Below are positions 37,201 to 44,330 of a stretch of 64,000 bases of DNA, piece by piece. Position numbers and translations under genes: made by a program. Position 1 is the first letter of the stretch. The number at the start of each line of letters is the position of its first letter. The stretch is from the IMG/VR virus record IMGVR_UViG_3300023184_000094, positions 1 to 64,000 of that record; one strand, written 5' to 3'. The notes under the pieces are model-generated. The model was given only the letters and a program-made list of their open reading frames with translations, made no database searches and was not told the origin of the DNA. The DNA is from a virus.

Positions 37201-38723
37201 TATCTGTGCCGGTAACATTAGCTAACACTGCCGCTGATACTGATACAATCTATGTATTCAATTCTCCAGCACTACTACCGGGTATGTATATTACCAGCAA
37301 CGATGTTGAAGCAGGATACATAGCCAACATAGTATCTAATGTTGTATTGATGGTCAACAGTCGTGGCACTATCACTGCTGATGTTGCTAATAACAGCACA
37401 GCTATTTCGGGCATAACCGGCAATATCCATCCATCATTTGAAACTTCTCCACAAGTGGGCGAATACGTCAGTGGCGTCGGTATACCGTTTGAAACTACTA
37501 TCGTAAATAATAGTTGGTTCGCTAATAGTTTGAATTTAAGTAATCCTGCTACGATCACAGCCAATGCTGAACCGATCAGTTACGGTGGTATACCGATCAA
37601 AGTTACACAGATCAAACTTACAGTAAATGTTACGCTTAACACAGATGATACTATAACAGCAAACTATGATAATCTAAGTCCGTTGATAACCGGCATTGAT
37701 TACCCACAGTTACCTGTGCAAGGTGCTGACTTTAGTCTAAGCCCATTATATGGACGTAGATATGACGTTGCATCATATGATGCTGTCCAATACAGCAGTG
37801 ACGGTCTAGCACTATTATCTACTAGAAACTTAGATGTGGCTATGTATAGCCTATACAGTCAACTCAGTCTAGGAACAGCTCCAGAAGATATCATCACCGA
37901 TGGCGGTGCCTATGTTGATACCAATCACAGCCATGCTCCAGAAGAACTAGTTCCAGGTAGGACCTATGATACCTTAGACATGCGAGTCTATACTAAGATC
38001 AATGCCAACGCTAATATCATAGCCTATCGCGTGTTTGATAACATGATGGATGAAACCAACTATCTACGTATATCGAGCGCGGCTACTACTACCTTAGAGC
38101 TACCTTTACAGTTAACAGACAGCGAAATTTTCGTAGTTGATGCAACAGTATTACCAACACCTAGCACATTATATGCACGTCCTGGGGTGGTATTCATCAA
38201 CGGTGAACGCATAACTTATTATACTAAAACCGTATATAGTCCAGTTGCTTGGACTACTAATACCAGCTACCCGATTGGTACAGCTATCAGCAACAGTGGA
38301 ATTAACTATAGGACCACAGGTAATGTTAATGCTCCTGATAATTTTGGCAATGCCCATGTCCAAGCGAACATTTCTGTATTACCAGGATTAAATGTTCTAG
38401 GACAGCTACGTAGGGGAACACAGGGAACAGGTGCTTATCTAGAACATGGTGCAGGTGCACAGGTCGTCGATGCTAGTTCAGCACAGACTATACCAGGTAC
38501 GTTTGCTGGAAATCTAATGGTATTTGCTAATGTATTATACAACAGCGGATCAGGAACTGCTATAGATGGAACGGGGTTAACTGGATCAACTACACCTGGT
38601 GCATTGTTCCTAAAAGCCAACATAGCACCGATAGTTGAAACATCTCAAGGCCTGAGCTCAGAAGATGCGATAAATACATTAACCACTGAAAGTAATGTAG
38701 AAATTTACACCGAGGATATATAA
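25218..38723 (+). CDS. Giant 4501-residue baseplate-region protein with FG-GAP propeller (gp7 position)
   Basis: This single 13.5-kb gene occupies the place of T4 gene 7, just after gene 6, so a wedge or peripheral baseplate role is likely, but T4 gp7 has only 1032 residues. Seven FG-GAP-type repeats begin near residues 2310, 2364, 2422, 2644, 2779, 3016 and 3107 (for example GDGFGSSVKMSGDG with VTGAPNSN; GQFGHSLAFSQTGDWLYVGA), the count of an integrin-alpha-like propeller, with insertions after blades 3 and 5. Other modules include a possible carbohydrate-binding WNQGKDYLQGDLVQYKSQYY near residue 1880 and paired SGGANYATPPTV / SAGFGYTTTPRV strands near residue 3825. No frameshift is seen. 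It probably projects from the baseplate and may bind the host surface. Confidence 0.8.
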   Translation: MAERKTYNFLPTTFRSDTNQKFLAATMDQLVSEPNFTTLYGYIGRRFAPTYKSTDSYVLEDTAVRQDYQLEPSVVIRDQQNNITFFATYVDLLEKISYYGGITTDQNRLFEQEYYTFDPRISYDKFVNFSQYYWLPDGPDFVEVNTTGLDLSIDYVVTRDAANGRYIFKSNGVVDNSIILARGGSYTFTVDQPGVPFWLQTELGVDGVISATPTLSSRDILGIQNNGIDVGTITFDVPQTSAQDRFIAQQLVYTVDYATPFNTLPFSRFHNQLVSTFLANYPQYGGITGQLNGKHLVFVNVQLATNVGEEVWTYPEVVVDTLPATAGASGTNVITLSSTDKLIANLAVSGTGVPSGTTIVSVDSANANVTLSANLTTTASGAYTFTAPNFDAGYVVPDDQRYGVFRVVYVDAGIKNADGSTDYVTRLVFEQAVNVDEKVYVRFGVANANKEYYKDYDGFMKQVPIITCQLNNLWIQDGTRADIYKNVQLVNYNGWTIDVDTDIIGQLAYTSPNGVNFTSGLKIQFAEDVTPTSYQNRQFYVEQVGDTSQYNGGIRLVPVDELITPEAYNAELALNYPNEIFPDYITINRASVDRNAWSRNNRWFHIDVVLLTAEYNGTQPTIDQASRAQRPIVQFDCDLQLINEGRIGLDHIDILDTSTKNAFTELQGQTYAIAFGVTLFDGLRVIFAADEDPLVRNKIYVVSLVQYEVDDQQLPTGPYHIELSLADDGDVATYSTVVVAIGQYKGSQWWYDGVTWNASQTKSALQQPPLFDILDASGKSFSTYTRSTFTGTEIFGYVRATSGTTDPILSKGIIPTIYDSNNNPVTNFYLSYKTFTTQGDIKFQNYFNTDTFSYVNANDIITTQLINTGYIQKILAAETLQPKNTWDTVPEPSHQYQQISYIFDGTNNPFVVDIVPEVEASIPYTKVFQNFQYLQPTDWTLANSAVRLSTSLTVGDQVDILIYSQQISKLGFYQVPQNLDLNAQNIDIDTLTLGQIRNHLVALAQNSTIVEGNILGQSNLRDIDIKQQGGTILQHSSPTPYASLFLIDKTANYVNALRYAQQEYTKFKNKFLELSTSLPGIQPTDPATSVDLILAKINQVKNKSFPWFYSDMVPYGTLINIVSQQPGVDGFLVFDPLKTNYEITNIFNSQELSNKAVLVYRNGVQLLNNVDYAFNTTTPSIDFLIGLEIDDVIKIVEYSNTDGNYIPETPTKLGLWPIFRPEIFLDDTYRTPTTVIRGHDGSITPAFDDFRDDFLLELEKRIYNNIKLPLSGTFGDIFRVIPGRFRTSEYTLAEIDQLASIYFLNWIGNNKLDFSTNDTFEPNDPFTWNYAGSTDVIDGANLPGSWRACYQYYYDTIRPHITPWEMLGFSSEPDWWQSYYGPGPYTGGNKLLWDNLEAGLIVAGFRQGVDLNYKRPGLSQIIPVDVNGNLLSPQQILTRSLNTKRAAAAWQVGQYGPVEFAWRSSSEFPYAVQQALALAKPAKYFGSLIDTYNYSYINPLFTIQDSASGVTTGSEQYLTLTTNHHITQNVIQFNGDTSSGTLYRGAGYLNWIADYLISQGINPSSYISPLLKNFQVNLAYKVAGFTDQKYLEVLAEQVSPTSTNASVLIPNENYGVYLNENPVPIDKLIYSAVIVEKTDLGWTVRGYDLFNSFFTIIPSIVNSNAYRITVLNSSATIFNNYQNLKLNVPYGHEFTTAQQVADFLIGYERYLIAQGFTFTDSDPMLNEMRDWKLSVKEFLYWIQQGWRAGSIIVLSPVADSISAVTIGAITDGIEDSQYASKVLDQNFNLVRNNNYNVMRSATEFKLNFTDPATVIGYIEVDLVQYEHALVFDNVTVFNDVIYQPESGNRQFRLKLVGQKTAAWNGSLSAPGFIYNSGVVANWNQGKDYLQGDLVQYKSQYYTALVDVVASTSFEFQYWQQIDQTKIQKGLLPNFSTLAVQSKSFYNSYAEIKDQDQMSYSHALIGFKPRQYLSDLGVTETTQIEFYKGFIAQKGTANAVNQMLKATFNNLSSDINFYEEWAMRVGEYGALDTNPFVEIPLNESAFGVNPSVARFVGEADNNLADGTTVFNQSQLYKSYGTYTGNIALNRTAHSDYDNDIPTAGYVNVDDVDTQIFDLANYQDLDGQIANMGSGYTIWCAKDFSQQWNVYRVTETNNFVTQVANALNGYITFTTQDPHKFIAGSVFLVKDFDPAFDGFYQVYKVMTASSVMVTYAGSTANLTTQDGLGVLFRMDSMRFTYMEDSRVYGLLNPPNGWKVGDKIWIDDDAATNAVQGQPYGSQPSGTWKVYEKQHPWAIEQQLTKQSGEYSAGDGFGSSVKMSGDGLIVVTGAPNSNSNVGVVNTFLKDFEGVFQESFSISPLSANTRAFGHAVDLGTDPSSNTVLAVGAPKSYGNVGYVYVYYKSEFATAFDRSQIIVGNVLSQGQFGHSLAFSQTGDWLYVGAPGDTAISSGNVHVYGLNRYIPVAEQITSVSSLYTLTLSSALGTTANVGDIITQAATGAQATITYVESASSYQVDNVINFVYDANVAVGNANISAKLSITTGGFLSNVDAYPLTSNTYAVTSNIFLTAFTPAVTNDPSSLLITNATKTFIPNLDYYLNGTTINFVNNGNVANPQKLDTGTISIKQKPYYQLLTTLTLPTSNTGAQFGFALSSSFDGAQLAVGTPNDNIVGTGGDLKIGAGSVYVYDRVIEAFNTVIDADPSTGGQDYTTENPIASVHKVTIDNVEVTNYTVVGTNKIRFITPPPIGRVLYVEVNQFNLLERLIGVDSLEGGLAAIQSNAAFGTSLTICSNNCAIYVGAPNYDNGTEYNSGAVWKFHNRGRLYGTNTGYTVNPVFMPGDKIRLDNFEITVSGRWMPATIGNILTLSSNVRANVGDYITQTVSATGVANVTVLVDTPATGSKFITVGDYNNANVFSWSSGNVVSVVYGAAVTTTTAQLRASLDSLVKDINDANLLGISAVNQAGRLRLNSDSTKAKNLLRILSGSNQPNSPGVYADADLIIFAFMQIIVNPYGAPGEYFGNKVKLAANAYMLVIGSARGTTKEFTTFDVSTTPLGTTMDQSTTRLYDSIYGSGSVYVYELYDDPRNAVEDPGRYSFAQQIDPGSLTAGAQFGYSLDIEGTFITVSAPGTTLSSKPAQSGTVYIFANPIMTRGWELIRYQQPKVDLDSISRGYLYDNTTSLIKYNLQFIDPAKGRILGQAEQEISFKTEYDPAIYNRGTNPKADINQNVYWGNNQVGQVWWNLAKLRYIDYEQDTLTYRSLYWGQLFPGSTVEVLEWVRSNYLPSQYAANGGDGIPEYADDSAYVEEIFVDPVTSIIVTRYYYWVKNKTSVDPNNPSRKLPVSAITDYILNPKNQNIAFAAVIRNDALAFYNVSNYLSADNTIMHLDHQLMINTDIIHSEYELVQQGNPKNLIPTKIVNKLIDSLSGIDQSGATVPDPRLSQADRYGISFRPRQNMFVDRLQAVNEMVSFVNDIFAVNPITEQFDLTGLNAQESTPSYKKGEYDQGVTTEIELSYINTDELTPGYRVLVNNDTAQNGLWVLYQLSESKTWEIIKVQSYKTSLYWNYVDWYADGYTSATKPDFSVTTTNDALKLRAVGGEIIYISNATGAGTWQLVVVQDDGTLQVVGIQNGTIQLNTSLGDFAGNGLGFSNQDFDSNRFDQNPNNEIRAIVESLNNELFTNTLEGEFNNMFFILVNYLLTEQNYVDWLFKSSFISVTHKLRSLAQFPSYVVDNQTYYQDYIDEVKPYRTKIREYLIDYTGDDTYEGSVTDFDLPAYYDTSTGYGIFRSPSGEVPYVEEDEATWQTFPYNQWYANRNLVVSSIQLESGGANYATPPTVTISSLDGNGSGAAATAVIDGNTGAILSITLTSAGFGYTTTPRVTINGSSTTQANAYAVMKSPFARSFDTKMKFDRISYDSTVQRWAANTTYTAGQIVSYAFQDGNVMIRKAYSVNSNITTASTFIPSDYTEYSANAFSNANDRIVGFYEPTDMMPAIDVISVPVTLANTAADTDTIYVFNSPALLPGMYITSNDVEAGYIANIVSNVVLMVNSRGTITADVANNSTAISGITGNIHPSFETSPQVGEYVSGVGIPFETTIVNNSWFANSLNLSNPATITANAEPISYGGIPIKVTQIKLTVNVTLNTDDTITANYDNLSPLITGIDYPQLPVQGADFSLSPLYGRRYDVASYDAVQYSSDGLALLSTRNLDVAMYSLYSQLSLGTAPEDIITDGGAYVDTNHSHAPEELVPGRTYDTLDMRVYTKINANANIIAYRVFDNMMDETNYLRISSAATTTLELPLQLTDSEIFVVDATVLPTPSTLYARPGVVFINGERITYYTKTVYSPVAWTTNTSYPIGTAISNSGINYRTTGNVNAPDNFGNAHVQANISVLPGLNVLGQLRRGTQGTGAYLEHGAGAQVVDASSAQTIPGTFAGNLMVFANVLYNSGSGTAIDGTGLTGSTTPGALFLKANIAPIVETSQGLSSEDAINTLTTESNVEIYTEDI

Positions 38724-40945
38724 TGACAATTAAGATTAGCCAACTTGGAAATGTAGCTGCCATACAGGGCAATGTCCTGTTACCAATAGTCAGCAACATT
38801 ACGGGCACTCAAACAACCGTAAAAGCCAATGTGGATCAACTACAAAATTACATTTTAAGTAATGCCGGCAATATAACACCATTGGCCAGTAATACTTATA
38901 GCCTTGGTAACTCTACTACATGGTGGAAAGATCTTTGGATCAGCAATACAACGATTTATATTGGTGGCGTTGCTTTAGCCACAGCAGGTGGTAAATTAAC
39001 CTTGGGCGGTGCCAATGTAGGCACAACTGGCTTAGATACCTATACTGGTAATGTTAGTGGTGGAGCAGTTAGCCTAAGTGGAGCGGTAGGACCAATCCTT
39101 AGTGCGTCAGTAGTCGACGGTGGTCAAGGCTTTAGTGCAGGCCTAACATGGTTGACAGGGATTAGCCAAGTAAATGGAGCTTATTGCACTGTTAGTGCCC
39201 CAACTGTTACTGCCCCTCCAAACAGATCAATCATAAGTGTAGTAATAGTTAACCCAGGTAATGCATTCCACGTAGGTGATCTTATAACAGTGGTCAATGA
39301 TAATACTCCTGATCCAGGTAACGGATATCCTGTGAGTAACGCTACTATCAGAGTTACTGAACTCATAGGCGCCCCTAAGCCAGCGATCTATGTTGGTAAC
39401 ACTGCTTGGAGTTTTGGTGCTGAAGGTGAGTTAACTACTCCGGGTAATATCTTATTACCTGACAGCACAGCGATCTACAACGAAGATGAAAATACAGCAG
39501 TCTTTACCAGCAATATTCTCAGCGATACCACAGGGGTGTCAATAACAGATGGTGGCAATGCCAGTGTATATGTTGGTGGAAACACGTGGACATTTGATCC
39601 ATCTGGAACTACAACATTCCCTGGTAATACAACCATTGACATCAATGGTGATATATCAGCTGGCAATATTGATGTTTACGATGTTACGACTGACACTGTT
39701 AGTTTAGGTTCTACAGAATTATACGGTAGCAGCGGCAGTGTTATATTCAGTGAAGCGACAATAACCACCACAGTCGGAAGCCAATATTGGGGATTCAACC
39801 CAGCCGGAATTACATGGTTCTATGTAGCCGATACCGCCGGAGTTGAAGTGGGTATGCAGATCTATTGGGGAGCGTATCCAATAGGCTCGGTCACAAGTGT
39901 GACATCTGGTAACGTTTCTTGCACTCCATTACAATATGTAACTCCAAACTTCGTTGCTAACACATTGGTATCATTTGGTAATCTTGCTTCTTTATCAACA
40001 GATACTATTTCGAGTCCAACTGGCAATGTTTCAATTGAGGGCAATGTTTCAACTGGTAATGTATCAGTGACAGGTAATATCACGGTATTGCAATGGCTCA
40101 ATGCCTCACCAACAGGTAATATCAATATTGGCAGTCCAGTCAGACACAATAGTAATGTTACAGTCTTACAATGGCTGAACGGTCCCCCATCTGCTAACTT
40201 AAATATCAGTTCAGGTAGCGGACAACCTATACGATTATTAGCAAACGCAGGTGCAAAAGCCTGGACATTTAACAGCAATGGCAGCGTAACGTTCCCAGAT
40301 AATACTCTACAAACTTCTGGTTACCCTGGACAACTTTATGGTAATGCACAAGTCAGCACATATCTACCAACCTACGGTGGTAATGTTGGGCCAATTGCTG
40401 TCAGTGGTAATTTATCAGTCTTTGGCGTAGTTAATGCTGGCTTCCCAAGCGCAATATCTTATCCTGGCGTAGTAGTAAATGCTGTAAATGATGCTAACAG
40501 TTATGTGCAATTAAACATACAAAATATTAATACTGTGGGCAATTTGGTTAGCACAGATGTTATAGCTACAGCACCCAATGGCACAGATTCTAGTCGTTAC
40601 ATTGACATGGGCATCAACGGTAATAACTATAGTTCGAGCTCATGGACAATTAGTGGCGCAAATGACGGCTATGTTTACATTAATTCAGGTAATTTGACCC
40701 TAGGAACAGACACCCCAAATACCACGGTCAAAGTCCACGTAGGTGGGACCTTAGCTGGTAATGTGGTCGCAACATTTAGTAATTCTAATGTGACCATTGG
40801 TGGTAATTTGATCGTAAGTAACACTTATGTTCCGACAGCTAATAACTCAGTGGGCTCTAAAGGACAAATTAGCTACGACAGCAGTTACGTTTATGTATGT
40901 ATTGCGGCCAATACTTGGCGACGTGCTAACTTGGCGATATGGTAA
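38723..40945 (+). CDS. Tail fibre-like virion protein
   Basis: A 740-residue protein rich in Gly, Asn, Thr and Val with short beta repeats such as WTFDPSGTTTFPGN and WTFNSNGSVTFPDN, typical of trimeric fibre shafts in aquatic T4-like phages. The N-terminus MTIKISQLGNVAAIQGNVLL, then a segment SNTYSLGNSTTWWKDLWI near residue 56, is a common fibre attachment style. The C-terminus GQISYDSSYVYVCIAANTWR reads like a terminal knob. The ATG overlaps the giant protein stop by one base (TAATG), so the two are translationally coupled and possibly assembled together. Confidence 0.75.
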   Translation: MTIKISQLGNVAAIQGNVLLPIVSNITGTQTTVKANVDQLQNYILSNAGNITPLASNTYSLGNSTTWWKDLWISNTTIYIGGVALATAGGKLTLGGANVGTTGLDTYTGNVSGGAVSLSGAVGPILSASVVDGGQGFSAGLTWLTGISQVNGAYCTVSAPTVTAPPNRSIISVVIVNPGNAFHVGDLITVVNDNTPDPGNGYPVSNATIRVTELIGAPKPAIYVGNTAWSFGAEGELTTPGNILLPDSTAIYNEDENTAVFTSNILSDTTGVSITDGGNASVYVGGNTWTFDPSGTTTFPGNTTIDINGDISAGNIDVYDVTTDTVSLGSTELYGSSGSVIFSEATITTTVGSQYWGFNPAGITWFYVADTAGVEVGMQIYWGAYPIGSVTSVTSGNVSCTPLQYVTPNFVANTLVSFGNLASLSTDTISSPTGNVSIEGNVSTGNVSVTGNITVLQWLNASPTGNINIGSPVRHNSNVTVLQWLNGPPSANLNISSGSGQPIRLLANAGAKAWTFNSNGSVTFPDNTLQTSGYPGQLYGNAQVSTYLPTYGGNVGPIAVSGNLSVFGVVNAGFPSAISYPGVVVNAVNDANSYVQLNIQNINTVGNLVSTDVIATAPNGTDSSRYIDMGINGNNYSSSSWTISGANDGYVYINSGNLTLGTDTPNTTVKVHVGGTLAGNVVATFSNSNVTIGGNLIVSNTYVPTANNSVGSKGQISYDSSYVYVCIAANTWRRANLAIW

Positions 40946-40954
40946 GAAAAATCT

Positions 40955-41635
40955 ATGGATAATATAGCGATAAATAAGAATATGACTACTACAACACAAG
41001 ATATTCAATCAAAAAAACAACCTGATGAAAAGGGCGGTATACACCTACAGGGCCATATCAAGATATTTGATCCTGTGACCAAGGAAGTATTTGTTAATAA
41101 ACGCAATGCTATCCACTATGAAAACTTCTCAGTGGCACTGGCAGAAAATGTTGCTAATAAAGGCACCAAGTTTATCACAGAAATGCACTTTGGTAATGGT
41201 GGCACCACAGTTGACCCTACAGGCGTTATTACATACTTGCCCACGAATACCAATGTGGCCAATGCTGATTTGTATAATCCTACTTACTTTAAAATCGTAG
41301 ATGATACAAATGCAGCCAATACAGATCCAGTGAACAACAAGATGATCGTGAATCATACTCCTGGACTAAAATATACAGATATAGTAGTAAGTTGTTTACT
41401 TGACTACGGTGAGCCAAGTGGACAAGCAGTGTTTGACAACAGCCAGACCCTAAACGGTGATTTTGTATTCGACGAATTGGGATTATTTGGTTACTTGAAT
41501 GGTGCGTCAGGATTAGGTGCAGGATTACCATTATTGACACACGTGATTTTCAGCCCAGTGCAGAAGGCACTGAATAGGCTTATTCAAATTGAATATACCG
41601 TGAGAGTTCAAACATTAACAAACTTGACAGCATAA
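40955..41635 (+). CDS. Conserved-looking virion protein of the fibre cluster
   Basis: A 226-residue protein with a polar N-terminal tail (residues 1-35) and a folded part beginning HIKIFDPVTKEVFVNKRNAI, then HYENFSVALAENVANKGTKF and ITEMHFGNGGTTVDPTGVIT. I recognise this as a type of structural protein found beside fibre genes in aquatic T4-like phages, but no function is known to me. The region from 20 residues in is well structured, so it may be a fibre connector or chaperone. An ATG at 40982 would give a nine-residue shorter form; a GATAAATA octamer lies inside the first codons. Confidence 0.6.
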   Translation: MDNIAINKNMTTTTQDIQSKKQPDEKGGIHLQGHIKIFDPVTKEVFVNKRNAIHYENFSVALAENVANKGTKFITEMHFGNGGTTVDPTGVITYLPTNTNVANADLYNPTYFKIVDDTNAANTDPVNNKMIVNHTPGLKYTDIVVSCLLDYGEPSGQAVFDNSQTLNGDFVFDELGLFGYLNGASGLGAGLPLLTHVIFSPVQKALNRLIQIEYTVRVQTLTNLTA

Positions 41636-41650
41636 CTAGGATAACGAAAA

Positions 41651-43042
41651 ATGTCGTATGTAATTAACTTACCCAATGGCGGAACACTTTGCACTATACT
41701 TGATGGTACAGTGAACAATACTGCTTCCAGCTTGACTTTAGTAGGACGTAACTATGCAGGTTACGGGGAAATCATCGCTGAGGACCTTGTAGCATTATTA
41801 GTAAACTTCTCTAACAGTGTGAGTCCAACTGCTCCTAACGTTGGACAATTATGGTATGATACCAGTAATAAGACATTAAAAGTCTGGACAGCCACTTCTG
41901 TCTGGAAAAACGTAGGTAGTTGCACAAGTCAATCATCACCTCCAAGCACAACAGTCGCAGGCGACCTATGGTGGGATGATACCAATAAACAGTTATACTG
42001 CTATGATGGTACTACTCCTTATGCAGCCGCAGGCTGGATCTTAGTAGGCCCTGGTTACAGTGTAGTCTACGGTAAGAGTGGCGCACTTTGGGAACAGATC
42101 AGCAATGGTACAACTACATTTGATGTTGTTTCTATGTATCTCGATGGCACACGCACAGCGATAATCAGCTCATCAGCATTTACTCCAGCAACACCAATCA
42201 CAGGATTTAGCAGTATTAAAGTTGGCTATAATATGAGCACAACCAGCACTGCTGGTACAATTTGGGGAACAGCTAATAATGCTAGCTATCTAGGTGACCA
42301 ACCAGCGGCTAATTATTTCCGCAACAACATTAACAACAGCGGTACAGGCACACTGACGATTTTAAACAACAGTGGGTTGACACTTGGTAACTATCAAGTT
42401 GCTACACTATCTACAGCCAGCAACACATTAACAATCACTAATAATATCAACGGTGGTAATATCAGTGTTAAAGCTACTACAGCAGGCATCGCTACACAAT
42501 ACCTAAGCATCAACGGTGTTAGTGGCGCGGTTGAAGTTGCTGCCGACCCAACAACAGTGTTGGGTGTTACGACTAAACAATATGTTGATAATAGATTTAT
42601 TAATGCTAACCTATGGGGCATTTCAACAGCAATAACAGCACCAGCAGGCACAAGTAACACGATGATAGCTACCACAGAATTCGTAGCATCAGGTTTATCT
42701 GGATTATTTCCATATAAGATCTATCAAAACAATAGTTGGATGTGGATCAATGACAGCGGCACAGGATCAGCAAACTTGGTGATCGATGGATCAACAGTAA
42801 TGCTAGCCACATCAACAGGTGTAAACTTGTCTAGTGGTGCTACCGTTGACGTTGCTACCGCAGGTCGCGGTGATTCAGGTGATGCTAAAGTAGCATCAAC
42901 AGGTTATGTAAGAACAGCAGGACAATGGTGGGGCAATGCGGCACATCGCAGTGCTAAGATCGTCAGCACTAGTGAACCTAATCCAGGCGTCAATGATGTA
43001 GGTTCTGCGGATGGTGACTTCTGGTTCCAAATAGAAAGTTAA
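41651..43042 (+). CDS. Tail fibre protein, paralogue 1 of 3
   Basis: A 463-residue fibre protein. Its N-terminal domain (residues 1-150) holds DGTVNNTASSLTLVGRNYAG, then VALLVNFSNSVSPTAPNVGQ and LWYDTSNKTLKVW, followed by a second GDLWWDDTNKQLY unit. The same domain begins the genes at 43056 and 45209. A shaft of short beta repeats (NNINGGNISVKATTAG) follows, and a C-terminal end with TGYVRTAGQWWGNAAHRSA. The shared N-terminus probably docks onto a common baseplate site while the ends vary. Confidence 0.75.
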   Translation: MSYVINLPNGGTLCTILDGTVNNTASSLTLVGRNYAGYGEIIAEDLVALLVNFSNSVSPTAPNVGQLWYDTSNKTLKVWTATSVWKNVGSCTSQSSPPSTTVAGDLWWDDTNKQLYCYDGTTPYAAAGWILVGPGYSVVYGKSGALWEQISNGTTTFDVVSMYLDGTRTAIISSSAFTPATPITGFSSIKVGYNMSTTSTAGTIWGTANNASYLGDQPAANYFRNNINNSGTGTLTILNNSGLTLGNYQVATLSTASNTLTITNNINGGNISVKATTAGIATQYLSINGVSGAVEVAADPTTVLGVTTKQYVDNRFINANLWGISTAITAPAGTSNTMIATTEFVASGLSGLFPYKIYQNNSWMWINDSGTGSANLVIDGSTVMLATSTGVNLSSGATVDVATAGRGDSGDAKVASTGYVRTAGQWWGNAAHRSAKIVSTSEPNPGVNDVGSADGDFWFQIES

Positions 43043-43055
43043 TTAAGGCGAAAGA

Positions 43056-44330
43056 ATGGCATATTCAATAACAACAACATCTGGTAGCTTTGTAGCTACC
43101 GTTCAAGATGCGACAATCAATACATCTGCTACTCCACTGACTTTAATTGGTAGAGATTACGCAGGCTATGGTGCTTTCTTAAATGAAAACTTTGTGCACC
43201 TCTTAGAAAATTTTGCGGCTAATACTGCCCCTGCGCAAGCAAAAAGACTCACAGGCATGCTTTGGTATGATACTCAAGTAAACACTTTGAAGGTGTGGAA
43301 TATTGGCGCAAACGTTTGGAAACCTGTTGGTAGTAGTATTTCACAAGCAGGAGCACCCTTGACTGGGACCGCAGGTGATCTGTGGTTTGACACTACCAAT
43401 AATCAACTATATGCTTGGAGTGAGATCAGCCTTACCTGGGTATTAATTGGACCTCCTAGCACACTACAAGGATCTGGTGCCGTTGTTACTACTATCAATG
43501 ATTCTAGTTCCAATCCGCATGTAGTTATACAACTTAAAGTTGAAGACAGCATCGTAGGTATAATTAGCTATGACGCTGCATTTACCCCACAAATCACCTT
43601 ATCCGGGTTCCCTACAATCAAACCAGGGTTTAATCTAAACAGTACCAGCTCAGTTGGCGCACAGTTTACAGGTGATGCCAGTAACGCACTTTATCTAAAT
43701 GGTGTAGCTTCTAATCAATTCTTGCGTAGTGATCAAAATACCAGCACACCTTATAGCCTAGGCGTGGGTAATTTAATAGTTGGAACAGATTTAACAATCG
43801 CATCTCAAGCTAGCGAAGTCAGCGTTCGCGGCACTACTAACTATAAAGACATTACTTTCTATGCAAATATTGGTGGTAATACCACAACTAAATCAATAGC
43901 TATCAGTGGCAGCACTGGCAGTGTAAGTTTTGACAAGTCAGTCAGCATCAGCGAAAATTTATCTGCAGCAGGTACACTATCAGTTACCGGAGTCAGCACA
44001 TTAGTAGGTGCGGTATCTGTGCAAAATGGATTATTACCAACCAGTGATAATACTATCGATATTGGTCTCAGCAATAAAAAATTCAACAAAATATATTCTA
44101 GTTCATTCGTTGGTAACTTAATCAACGGAAATGTAACTGCAACCACAGCAACAATATCAGGCAATCTAACAGTAGCCGGTAATATCTTTATTAATAGCAA
44201 CGTGGTTGCCACACAAAGTTATGTAACTTCAACTATAGCTACCGCTGGTAAAAACAGCCAAGGCAACAAATACGTATCTGCATCTCCCCCAAGTGGTGGC
44301 AGTAACGGGGATATTTGGTATCAAATATAA
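43056..44330 (+). CDS. Tail fibre protein, paralogue 2 of 3
   Basis: A 424-residue fibre protein with the same N-terminal docking domain as its neighbours (DATINTSATPLTLIGRDYAG then LNENFVHLLENFAANTAPAQ and GMLWYDTQVNTLKVW). The shaft contains repeat segments such as TIDIGLSNKKFNKIYSSSFV, a motif seen before fibre tips. The C-terminus is short (PPSGGSNGDIWYQI). Its stop overlaps the ATG of the glycine-rich protein by one base, so this fibre and the glycine-rich protein may be made in fixed proportion and act together. Confidence 0.75.
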   Translation: MAYSITTTSGSFVATVQDATINTSATPLTLIGRDYAGYGAFLNENFVHLLENFAANTAPAQAKRLTGMLWYDTQVNTLKVWNIGANVWKPVGSSISQAGAPLTGTAGDLWFDTTNNQLYAWSEISLTWVLIGPPSTLQGSGAVVTTINDSSSNPHVVIQLKVEDSIVGIISYDAAFTPQITLSGFPTIKPGFNLNSTSSVGAQFTGDASNALYLNGVASNQFLRSDQNTSTPYSLGVGNLIVGTDLTIASQASEVSVRGTTNYKDITFYANIGGNTTTKSIAISGSTGSVSFDKSVSISENLSAAGTLSVTGVSTLVGAVSVQNGLLPTSDNTIDIGLSNKKFNKIYSSSFVGNLINGNVTATTATISGNLTVAGNIFINSNVVATQSYVTSTIATAGKNSQGNKYVSASPPSGGSNGDIWYQI

